From contig CABFPE010000124.1 of NCBI GenBank assembly GCA_900660155.1, positions 1,418,277 through 1,482,276 of the forward strand: DNA of 64,000 bases, in the 5' to 3' direction. The position numbers and the translations under genes are program-made. Positions 12,958 through 23,083 of this stretch are shown one piece after another. The DNA is from Hofstenia miamia. Its lineage: Eukaryota; Xenacoelomorpha; Acoela; Hofsteniidae. The stretch's first letter is position 1; each line of letters starts with the position of its first letter. Under the pieces are notes generated by a model that searched no databases, was not told the DNA's origin, and was given only the letters and a program-made list of their open reading frames with translations.

Positions 12958-13185
12958 CAGGGGCGGATTTAGCACGATATTCCACGGTGTTCCAAAATAT
13001 AGTCAAAATAAGTTCAATGATGGATTTTCCTCAATGACCTCACAAAATTAAGCTGAGGGCTTGTATTTTTAAAAAAAAATTCTTGGGATTGTCCATAGAC
13101 CCATTAACAGTGCTTCGCGCCTTCGGCGCCCGCAATACATCCGATTATATAATATGATTATGTAATTGGCCCGGATCCGCTCCTG
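12958..13185. mobile_element. hAT-like MITE (left-arm copy)
   Basis: The 228 bp element starts CAGGGGCGGATTTAGC and ends, reverse complemented, CAGGAGCGGATCCGGGCC, giving imperfect inverted ends of hAT type. The interior holds a GC-rich hairpin-prone block (GCGCCTTCGGCGC near 13,120). The flanking octamers match only partly, so the target duplication is eroded. Confidence 0.72.
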
Positions 13186-13740
13186 ACATATGCTATTGCG
13201 TATTGGAGATATAAAATACTAGCATGGTCTAAATAAATTTTAATCGTTCAAGGGAAAGAATTGAAATTTCGTATACTCTTAGGAATTCAGGAGTTTCAGT
13301 TTTAATATACTATTCTTAGCTGATTTGTCAATTATATATAAGAGCGGTTATTCTGAGTTTAGGATCTAAATTCTTTACACGTAATAGAAAGCATTGGAAA
13401 GAACTATGTAGTGGTTATCAACATCAGGACCAACTCTTTTAACTTAAATAAGTAATCCTTCAGGAAAACCCAAAGACGTAATACAGAACATGCTGAAGCC
13501 CTCAGACATTGATGCTTATAGTAATTGCAACTTAACTGCAAGATTAATATTCTGTTCGCTGTAGTGTTAATTAATTTAATAAACAGCGAATTTGGTTTTG
13601 CAAGTGCTATCTTCTTTTGTGTAACGGAACTTCTTTTTCAAATTGCATAAAGTTATATATCTCACAAATGATAGACTTGAAAAGTAGTGATTGGTAAAAT
13701 TTAATGATCAGTGTATCAACAGCCCATTAGTTGATGGGCA

Positions 13741-14163
13741 TTAACACTAGAAACGCGACAATAGGAAATGACGATTAAAATTTTTTTGCTTAATTTTTGC
13801 TTATTCATTCAGCAAAAAAAACTAGCAGGTACATAATCTTTTAATTATGTTGATGAAAATCTCATTAACACTAGAACGGCCAAATGTGTCAAAAATGACT
13901 CAAACTAAAATTTTGTTTACATCCACATGCATTCATTAAAAACAACAGTAGGTTTATGCACCACCAAATTTGAATTTGCATGTGCATTTTTTTATTCTTT
14001 TACATAATTTTCTAATTTGAAATTCTGTATGAAAAAGAATCCTAAGGAGTAGTGGCTTTTCTAGTGTTAAATTGTAAAAATTTTGTTTCTATTCCATAAC
14101 TTTTGCATTTGAAACATCAGATATAAATTTATTCTCAATGAGTAATCGCTTTTCTAGTATTAA
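13741..14163. mobile_element. TTAA-target MITE (piggyBac-like), outer element interrupted by a second copy
   Basis: The ends are TTAACACTAGAAACGCGAC on the left and, reverse complemented, TTAATACTAGAAAAGCGATT on the right, each including the TTAA target. Once the nested element and one TTAA are removed, about 220 bp remain, the same size as its relatives. No coding capacity. TTAA target and short CACTAGAA-type ends are the hallmarks of piggyBac-like non-autonomous elements. Confidence 0.78.
13865..14070. mobile_element. TTAA-target MITE nested in the previous one
   Basis: It starts TTAACACTAGAACGGCC and ends, reverse complemented, TTAACACTAGAAAAGCCACT. TTAA at 13,865-13,868 and 14,067-14,070 forms the exact target duplication. 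It must be younger than its host element. Non-coding. Confidence 0.85.
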
Positions 14164-14478
14164 TGGAAAGAAAGAAATATAATACCATTAATGGATGGTA
14201 AAAAATTTTATTAATTCCAATTCATTTTGCATGGTGTTTTGACTAAACCTGTTAACTAAGCGTATAGTTGCACTTACTAATGCATGAGAAAACGTGTTTT
14301 TCTACTAGTAGTAATATTTACATAGAGTCAAGCACAATTAACTAATCCCTGTAGTTAGTCTTACATTAAAAAATCGCATTCCCAATGAACGTTAAATCGC
14401 AAAAAAATTTCTAGGATGTTGCTAAAACTGAAACTACTTCAAAGTACAATTTTAAATATTTGATTATTTGATGTTCAC

Positions 14479-14560
14479 CAGAGATGGAACCGGCTACCGG
14501 CCTGCAGCTGCTTTTAAATTTTATGAAGGGCCGGTAAAATTGCCGGTTGCTTACCGGCTA
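14479..14560. mobile_element. One-ended hAT-like terminus
   Basis: CAGAGATGGAACCGGCTACC opens a block rich in repeated ACCGGY motifs (CCGGCC, GCCGGT, ACCGGC), typical of hAT subterminal regions. The first nine bases equal the end of the hAT derivative at 29,356. No partner end was found within 1 kb, so the far side is lost or decayed. Confidence 0.5.
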
Positions 14561-16981
14561 AAATGATAAAAAAATTCTTGTTTTATGTAATAAACAAGAA
14601 ATGTTTTGCTTAGTTTCTGGAGCATTCCTATGAAAATCAATGTTTTATAGTATTTGCAATATACACTGTTGCAATTTGAATAATAATAATTAAATTTACT
14701 TACTGGAATGTCTCATTAATTTGGTATAAATTGTTCTGTTTTGTGAAAGGGTAATTTGACTTCAGTTTTTTATGGAACTTACTAATAATATTAAGAGAAG
14801 CTGTTTATAATAATGAAAGTGTAATCTATAGGATTTACACTTAAAATTTGAGAAAGCTCATACAAATGAAGCAACTGGAACCCTTGTATTTTTCTAATAT
14901 TGGAAAGAATGCTAAAAATACATTAAAAAGGTTTTCTGTTGCAAAGACATACAAACAGAAATGTCAGTTGACACATCCTACTAAAAGAGTAATTATGTTT
15001 GGCTTTAGCGAAAAAATTTTTAAATATATTTATTTTTGTATCGATAAACTATTCAATACTAACTGAGTTCAAATGCCACAGCAATATGAGTTATAATGAT
15101 TACTAATGATTAGTTTTATATATTTTAGCTATCATACAAAAAAAACTAACTAAGCAAATTGAAACGTTCACAATTTATATTCATGGAAAATCGAAAGCTG
15201 ACTAAAGTTATACATATAATTGATATATATATACAAAATATCAAAATTGTGTTTTGCTAGAAATATAGTTATAATAGTTTGAAATTTGCGTTATGCAATA
15301 TCAGCTCTTTGCATCGCCATGTGAAAGTTTCTAAATTAAAACAGCTTATACGGTTTAAAAATTTTTTATACTATCATGAAAAAGTTTTAAAAATTCCTAG
15401 GGAGTTTAAGGTTAAGGGTTAATTAAATACTATCATGCTCCGGGTCAGCTGACAATAGTTATAGCCGAATCACGCTCCTTACCGTTGAAATCAGAGGTGT
15501 AAATTGGTAGTCATCTATACCCAACCCAACCCAACCCAACCCAACCCATTATATTCTGGAATAGGGTAAAAAGGGGAGAATTGGTCGAGTCTTTAGCTTG
15601 ATTCATTCAATATCTATTGAGGTTTTGCTGTAATCTATTTGAACTTAATTTTCAATTTCCTTTAGCTCACACATTCTTAATTCAGTTAAATTCATTAACT
15701 CACACCAGTGGATGACCGCTGAGGCTGTCGTATCCACACATCAATTGCGACTTTTTGTAAGCAACTTGGGTCAATTGCTCATCTACCTGATTTGATTGCA
15801 GCAAAATTTGTTTTGACACCATCACCATCAAATTCAGTAAAATAAAAAGAAATTAACGCAGCGAGTACATTGTATTTTACAACTTTGAGTACAAATATTC
15901 AAGATTGCTAAATCAACTAAAATCCATATCAAATTTAATGAAATCAATTGATTTGATACCAAAATGTTTATATCAATTTAAATCGAAATCAACGGCATCC
16001 TTGACAATTATTGGCTTGCATTGAAAATAACTATAGAAAAATTGGAAATGCAAAATTATATTCAGCGATTTCATTGACAAAATAAACAAAAATAATTTTC
16101 GCTGCTTTTAAAATAAAACTAATCAAACTACTCGTGCTCTGATGAGTCAAATACTATAGAAAGTGTGTGGCATAAATATTTTATGATTTTCCGTTTGTAA
16201 CAATAACTCACAATAAACTAGTTAAAGGCAGCCGTGTCCCATTTCCCCACTTGCTTGTTTGCACTTTATAAATAAACATTTTCGGAATTTTGACGCACGG
16301 ATAATGCTTTTTACTCTCCATTCAAATCACTGTCAAACAGTTTACAATATTAAGTGCAATGTTTTACATTAACGCAGTGGAAATTCCCACAATGTAAGTA
16401 TTCATACGACAGAGAATTTATTAAATACGACAAAGAACGCACTAAATCACTTGCTACAAATAAAAATCATTCACTTCGTCCTAATCAATAAATGTCTAAC
16501 AGAATTGGTTGTTTGAAATAAAGTTTATAGTTCCCAGAAACAACTCATGAATTCGTAGGAGATTTTTATAAAAAACTGACACTTTTTGTAATGTGTATAC
16601 ACAAATTTCAGGTGGTAAGACAGTTCACTTCTAAAAGTGTATACAGATTTTTTTAAATAGTACAAGTCCATCAAAGAATTCACTAATATTGTTGATTGTA
16701 GTTCGTAACATTAGGACTACATTTCTCAACTTTTTCAGTTTGCTAAAATTATTTAATGGCCATTTTGAGCTGTAAAAATAAAGCAGTTTCGTTAGAACCA
16801 CATTATTATTGTTTGTGTGTCATTTGTTACAGAATGCATAAAATTCGAAAGTACATTAGTTACGTAACAAGGTATTTATTTATATTTTGGATTATTGACA
16901 TTGATTTAAACTTGGCAATTTTAAACATCATATTCAATCAAAAGCACTATGTACTTGACGACATGGTGCATTAATATTTAT
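14561..16981. other. Non-coding stretch in left arm with a small pentanucleotide repeat
   Basis: An open frame at 14,848-15,066 (72 codons) has no recognisable family. At 15,520-15,548 there are five CCCAA units plus CCCA. Around 15,905-15,995 a block of ATCAAATTGAT-like palindromic motifs looks like decayed repeat. Nothing else seen. Confidence 0.5.
15520..15548 (+). repeat. (CCCAA)5 pentanucleotide repeat
   Basis: Five and a half units; the complementary strand reads TTGGG. The right-arm copy is 48,418-48,446 with the same length. Too short to be a telomere; an interstitial microsatellite is the simple reading. Confidence 0.9.
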
Positions 16982-16987
16982 AATAAC

Positions 16988-17062
<75 letters not shown>
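16982..17062. repeat. Compound (AAT)n(ATT)n microsatellite
   Basis: About 80 bases of AAT units that switch to ATT units in the middle, making the repeat itself a perfect inverted repeat. It produces a spurious poly-Asn/poly-Tyr open frame. The right-arm copy at 46,904-46,984 has exactly the same length. Confidence 0.95.
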
Positions 17063-17063
<1 letters not shown>

Positions 17064-18042
17064 CTATGCTATTAACACTACCAAAAATCATGCTAGACAA
17101 AATAGCTATATACAATGTTATGATAGTATAGATTAAGAAGTATAACAGAGTCAAACTTAGTTTATAATTTCTCGGCACACAAATATAAAAAGGCCATAGT
17201 TAGAGCTAGGGCCTGGCGGTATACCGATACCGAAACCGATACCGCGGTATTTTGGCCATACTGAAAAATACCGATGCCGCGGTATCTTGCCTAAAAATTG
17301 ATCGGTATTTTGTTTACGAGTATGTGTATTGTATGCAAACCCGCGGTTCAACATTTATTGCATGAAAACTTGACGTATTTCTGTACATGTTCTACGATAT
17401 AGAACTTTGGACAACTTAGGAAATTTCTTAAGAAGAAATGTCTATTGATAATGCAGTTCCAATTATATGGTTGATTAGCGCACAAAATGTTGTCATAAAT
17501 ACTTCACTTAAACGAGCTATTTATAGAATTTTTTTCTTAAAAATCAGATTTACAATGTGGCCATTCAATTCGCGTTAAGGTGCATTTATTTATTTGCAAC
17601 AATAGTCGTGATTATGAAATTTAAATCCATTTACTTATGCTTAAGGTCGAAAGGTCATTGCAATTTCAATAAACTGATGAACATTTCTTTTCATATTATA
17701 AAAATTCTATTTTCTTTGTCAGACCTTCATGTTCAATAAAATTCATGTATATTTGCAATAATTAGGTTTAACATATGTCAGTAAAGTAAAAACTTAGTAA
17801 GCAATTCCCTTTCATATAGAAAATCCGAAAAATAGCATATAATTGATACAACCATGGTATACTACAACAGCAAAAAATGATGTTTTTAGTTTTGTCTTTA
17901 AGTATAGATTTGTAGTGCTGAAATAAATGTCTAAAATATATTAGGAACAAACAGTTTCAAATTTTGAGGTAAAAAGAATATGTAAAAGCGGTTTTTAGGT
18001 AAATAATATCAATTATATAATGTCAAAATTTGCATTTTTGAG
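17063..18042. other. Non-coding stretch with one hAT-like end
   Basis: At 17,207-17,300 GGGCCTGGCGGTATACCGAT leads into repeated ATACCGATACCG and CCGCGGTAT motifs, resembling one terminus of a hAT element. A related fragment with CATACCGATACCGAA occurs near 19,113. No complete element can be delimited. Confidence 0.45.
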
Positions 18043-18466
18043 GTAAGAAAATAATAATCCTCGAGTATAAGCATCCACCATGTATCAACCACACCCCAGA
18101 CTTTGAAGGTTGTTTTTTGAGTTACAGCTATGCAGCAAGTAACAAGCCGCATCTGCCATGAACACTAATTTTGTCTTTCCCAACTTGTTATCCATTCATT
18201 TAACAAACTTAGCTTTTACCATAATTACCGAATCAACTGCGTGTCTTCGAGGAGGGCAAAATTGAATGCTGTGTATACCTAGTATCTTATTGTTGAATAT
18301 TTTTTTCAGCACTTAGGCATTCTAAGATATACCTTAACTCCGAACTTAGTGAAAAGTTTACAGATCTAATTTTTAGACTGCGGCTATAAGCCGCACCCCA
18401 AACTTTTAAGCCCAATGTTAGGTTTACAGATGCAGCCTATACACGAGGATTTAAGGTACTTCTTAC
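18043..18466. mobile_element. 424 bp element with inverted ends of ATCCTCG/TATAAGC type
   Basis: The left end (18,043 onward) reads GTAAGAAAATAATAATCCTC then GAGTATAAGC. The right end, reverse complemented from 18,466, reads GTAAGAAGTACCTTAAATCC then TCGTGTATAGGC. Inside each end lies a CACCCCARACTTT motif (near 18,100 and 18,398). The interior is non-coding. The pattern fits a non-autonomous DNA transposon; the superfamily is not assigned. Confidence 0.62.
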
Positions 18467-18541
18467 TAATGCATCCATTATTCTCCTTAGTTATTTAGAT
18501 AGCAAGTGCCTGCCACCATTAGTTTGAGCAAAATGTTTTTC

Positions 18542-18544
18542 ATA

Positions 18545-18577
<33 letters not shown>
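18542..18577. repeat. (AT)n microsatellite
   Basis: AT run with one phase break; same length as its right-arm partner at 45,389-45,424. Apart from this and the next microsatellite, 18,467-19,342 holds nothing recognised. Confidence 0.9.
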
Positions 18578-19025
18578 ATGAAAAAACAACGAAAATTTTA
18601 ATTGAAAGATAATATATTTTGGAAACTACCTTTTATTAAACCACACGAAGCACATCTCAAGAAATCTTTATATTATTTAAATAGAAAACTAAGGAAATCA
18701 AGAAAATTATACCAATTTTAAATTCGGAAAATCATCAAATTTAGTTCGTAACAAAGTTCCAATTCAAAAACATTTGGTTTCATCAATTGTTTACAAAAAT
18801 AATTGTCAGAAGTGTGAAACTAAAATGCATTTGAAGACACGAATTCAAGAACATCTATATGGACACTTACAATCCGGAATTTGTATGCACTCAAAAATAC
18901 ATAAAGCATCAACATCTGACTAATATTTTAATGAAACACAAATGCACTAAGATCGAATAATCAATGTATATTAAGGAAGAGAAACCTAATATAAATACAA
19001 AATGTCATCATCTTCAATTATTTTA

Positions 19026-19030
<5 letters not shown>

Positions 19031-19063
<33 letters not shown>

Positions 19064-19085
19064 ATGTATATATATATATATATAT
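19031..19085. repeat. (AT)n/(GT) compound microsatellite
   Basis: AT run interrupted by GTGTATGTA. The chance reading frame through it (YIYIYI) is an artefact. Partner in right arm at 44,881-44,935. Confidence 0.9.
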
Positions 19086-19342
19086 GGCATATATACCATT
19101 GATTTTTCAGTCATACCGATACCGAACTGATTCTGAGAGTGCAATATTTTTAAAAGAAATTATCGAGCAAAAACGAGTCTTACTGAAAGGTTCTACAAGG
19201 CGAGCAGAACCGAACTAAACATGCTAAAAAAGTTTAAGACTTTCGGCTCGTTGACAAGTCAGTGGAAATTATCAACATAATAATCGCGATAATGGTAATT
19301 TTAAAAGAATCCTAATTAATAATCCTTGTTAACATAGTCATC

Positions 19343-19567
19343 TTAACACTAAAATGACGGACACGAATAGTTTCCACACAAATCACAAATTTCCATTGGT
19401 TAGAAAAAAGTCATACATAATACCATATCCCACGTCTTAGCCTTCATATATCTTGATAATCCCCTTGAATTCTACATATGTGATGGTTTGATTCTTTTGC
19501 CACAAAACATTGAAACAAGTGTGTTTTTTCAAAAGATTCTCAAGGAATAAACATTATTCTAGTGTTT
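19343..19567. mobile_element. TTAA-target MITE, third copy in the left arm
   Basis: It starts TTAACACTAAAATGACGG and ends ATTATTCTAGTGTTT, so the end repeats match those at 13,741-14,163. The length of about 225 bp agrees. The right-hand TTAA has decayed to TTTC. Confidence 0.65.
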
Positions 19568-20334
19568 CTAGGGATTGTGTAGGTGAATAAGTATCCTCAG
19601 AAAATGTCTCACCACCAAAATGCAAAAAGTAAATCAATTTAAATGAAGTATTATGTGAAAAAATACTTTCTGCTGTAGTTAATTAAGAAAAATTGTTGCT
19701 CAATTATACTGACTAAAATTGTTTTAACTTCAGTGCATTGAGGAAGAATACAACAGTGATTACACAATTTTGGTAATTTCTTTTCGCCTCCGTTGGTTAT
19801 TGCTACAATACTCTAAGGAACGTTATAGGATTTCTTAGATTTGCGAATTTTGTAGACAACGCAACAAATTATAGTTTTTGCAAATTCTGTGGGAGTAAGC
19901 TATAATGCAGATGATTTTGGGATCAATATTTGAGCAACATTAACTAGATCATTGCCTAGAGCTACTGACAACAGAGGCATACACAGATAGGAGATGGAGG
20001 AATGAAAGTGCGGGTTCCTTCCACGTATGTTATTTTTCGTTGAAAATAAAATAGAAATTAAAGTTAAAGGTGAGAATGCATTTTAAGAGTCTATTTATCA
20101 AAACTAAGATTATCCATTAGAAAATTTTAAAGCTCAAAGAAGTAAAACATTTTGTAAATAAATCTGTTGACAAAATATTAAAGTCAACGTTAAAAGTTTA
20201 AGGTTATTGAAAGTGTTGTAAAGCTCGATATTCTCCTCAGTGTAAGCGTCAGCAATAAAGCGAAACTTTTTTTCCATATAAAAATTATCACCTAATTGTG
20301 AATGTTCGCTAATAATTTGATCGGAATCCATTGT
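19568..20334. other. Non-coding stretch downstream of the candidate gene
   Basis: At 19,970 CAGAGGCATACACAGATAGG resembles a hAT MITE start without a partner. The minus-strand frame 20,134-20,331 lies in the same frame directly after the stop of the candidate secreted-protein gene and is discussed there. Confidence 0.45.
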
Positions 20335-20713
20335 TCATATTTGTTTTTTGTCGACGAAAATTTTAGTACAATCATGAGCAACTTCCTCGTGATTTGATGG
20401 AATTCGATTCATCGCTATGTATATGTGCTCCATGTGAACATCGTCGTGCCTGCCAATAAGAAAGGCCTTATAAAACATGAACCAATATAATTTGCACTGC
20501 ATAATAAATGCAATATCAGAAATACTATACATGTAAACCATTCTGGGTTTTAGTCAATGGTAGTAATTAATTTAAATAGGGACGGAATAAAATTACATTT
20601 AATCTATTATACAATAAATTCGGCATTATAATGACTTACTTCGGTTGACTTGGAGGGTAAGTGGCATGTGTGGAAGCGGCCAAAATTGATGACATCAAAA
20701 AAATAAATATCAT
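20335..20713 (-). CDS. Candidate two-exon gene for a small secreted protein (left-arm copy)
   Basis: Mirror image of the right-arm gene at 43,253-43,631. The coding exons are 20,713-20,640 and 20,449-20,335, with an intron of 190 bases between them (GTAAGT donor, TTGGCAG acceptor). The predicted product is about 62 residues and starts with a hydrophobic signal-peptide-like MIFIFLMSSILAASTHA. It points away from the palindrome centre. The right-arm entry gives the details. It may be a decayed gene, because a protein-like frame continues after the stop. Confidence 0.42.
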
Positions 20714-23024
20714 TGATCCTAAAATAAGAAATTAAGATTTTGAATTCAACAAAATAATTAATTTAATCGAATATATAAAGGAAATTTGGATATCACCGTA
20801 AATATATGTCTAAAAATATTGCAATTTCTACAAAAAAATTCTGAAAATAAAGAACTATTTGAATTTGAAAGATCATCTACAAGGTTGTACGTAAGACGTA
20901 AGTTGAATTTTTCCAATAATTCGTGCCATACAAGTCAAGATCAATTGAAATTTAATTTATATTAAGCGGCTCATGCCTTATGTCAAATTTTTATTTTACA
21001 TGTAATATAAAGTCAGTGAAAAAATTATAATTAAAAACATGATTGCACACTTAATTATTATGTTATTCACAGTTATTAAAACCTAAATGTATTTGTTTAT
21101 TTATTTCTTTATTCATTTATTTACTATAAGAAGTAAATATTACTTCCTAGCAAGCAAACGTGAAAGTAACAAATGAGTTAAAGAATTAATATTAAATACT
21201 AATTATAGAATAGACATATACAGCCTGTAAAATAAATGCATCTGGTCTATTTTATTCAAAAGTGCGAAATTGTAGGCTTAAGCAATATTGAAAAAAAATG
21301 ATGACGATATGTAATCACTCATTTAGTGTTATCACTAAATTTGTAACAAGTATGCATTTTATTAGTAAAAATGTGTAAAATTTAATCACGTGCTTCTCAT
21401 TGCGTTAATAATATATATCATAATACTATTTGAGAAAAAAACATATATACATATACATGTTTATGTGGATAATATATTATAATTATTTAAGTGCAAAATT
21501 ACTCATTTATCATTCTACAAACCCGTTTATAATAAATTTTCACACAATTTCTCTTTCTGGATTGCATAGTAGTAACATTACAAGGGTAGAAACTTATTAA
21601 AATTGTAAACATTTATTAAAAAGTAGTTCATGGAACTAATTGACAACATTGAAGAAATAAATTGAGTATTTCAGATGAATTGACCATCAGTGAAAAGTGC
21701 ATTAATTCGAAAGTGATTTAAAACTAATTACACAATTATTCCTTGTATCAATCCATTTAATTTGACGCGTGTGATAATAAAGTCTTTTCAACCCAAGTAA
21801 TAAATGCGCAGATCGCTGAAAACTTCAGAGAAGAAAGCATCAAAGGAAAATAAAACTCGTTGTTTTCAGATGACAGCAAAATGTTGATCTACTTTGAGAT
21901 TGATTTCCTTATGATAACTTTAATTTGTATTTTAATGCCATGCAAAAGAATTTTCAATGTGTCACTTTGATAGAACAAAGAACTGCATTGATTATAAACT
22001 CTTATCTGTGACAAAAAAGCTATGCATTCATTCATTTGCAATGCAAAGCAAAATTCAAGGGTGACTGTTGTCTACCTTGATCTCCCTGAAAAATACATTA
22101 AGCTGTGAAAAAATCCTTTAAATATCAAATTAAACAAATACATTCAGTTGCCTAACATTAACTTCCTAAATGTTTTGTTTAATTTCCGTCACATCTTGTA
22201 CTGATCTACTGACCGATTAAATTTGACAAATAAAAAGATTTGAAAAAAATGCTTTTGATTTAAATCGATATTTTAATATTTAGATGATTAAAATCATGAT
22301 TTTACCATCATGTATTGCAATATTTTGATTTCATGAAAACTATCAATTGAAGTTTGATGATTTCAACTTGACTACGTTAATCTAAGCTATTATGCATAGT
22401 TTGAGTCTGTGCACAAAATTTCAGCATAATGTAGGCATATTGTGTGAACATATGTGAAAAATTCATACAATTCCAATTATCCAAATTAATGGTATTTACT
22501 TTTAATATAAGGTAATGCTTCGCAGTTGAATGCTGAGTTCTAATTCAAATTCATCCGCAGGTGACAACTATATTCAGATTTATATTTGAACATTTTATTT
22601 GAGCCTTATATGACAGTGTAAATAGGAGCTGAACAACTTCAACACTTGCAAATACGATTGCATTAGGCCTATATTGCAATGTATTGCAATAGTATTATAA
22701 GCAGATTTTCTATAATAAATGAATTGCAATATATTGTAGTAGCAATATATTATTCCAAAGCCTTCTTTAAAATAGCAAGGATTTTTTAACAAGCTCTAAT
22801 TAAAAATTTTATTAGGCGCTCTATTAAAATATGGCACGATGCGCTTAACAGTGAAAATCTATTCAGACTAATTATGAATTACGAAACGCGCAGCACAAAT
22901 ACTAGTTAACAATAAAATGTAGGAACAAAGGAAAACCGGTTACCAACTGGTTACAACTTGTCTCTGAATTTCTAGGTTCAATTGAACTTATAACAAAACA
23001 TTTTCGCACTTTAACGAGCAGCGA
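20714..23024. other. Non-coding stretch in left arm
   Basis: A splice-acceptor-like TTCTTATTTTAG lies just upstream of the candidate gene's ATG (on the minus strand, near 20,719-20,730), suggesting a 5' leader intron. Around 22,255-22,310 a GATTTAAATCGAT/ATCATGATTT block resembles a decayed hAT MITE. Nothing else recognised. Confidence 0.45.
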
Positions 23025-23083
23025 TATAAAAGACTTTGTTAAGCACCTTTAGCTTCATTCAAACCATTGTCAGTTCCAGGAAG
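23025..23083 (+). promoter_or_regulatory. Candidate core promoter with short 5' leader exon
   Basis: TATAAAAG begins at 23,025. A TCATTC initiator-like motif has its A at 23,057, 32 bases after the first T of the TATA box, which is the spacing expected in animal promoters. An AAG/GTGAGA splice donor follows, with GT at 23,084, so a first exon of about 27 bases is possible. I could not identify the next exon on this strand, so this remains a motif arrangement that chance could also produce. Confidence 0.3.

Noticed and set aside
16949-17131. Frame encoding poly-Asn then poly-Tyr
   Set aside because: It is the translation of an AAT/ATT microsatellite, not a protein.
18964-19218. 84-codon frame with YIYIYI repeats
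   Set aside because: It is created by the AT/GT microsatellite; the non-repeat parts show no family.
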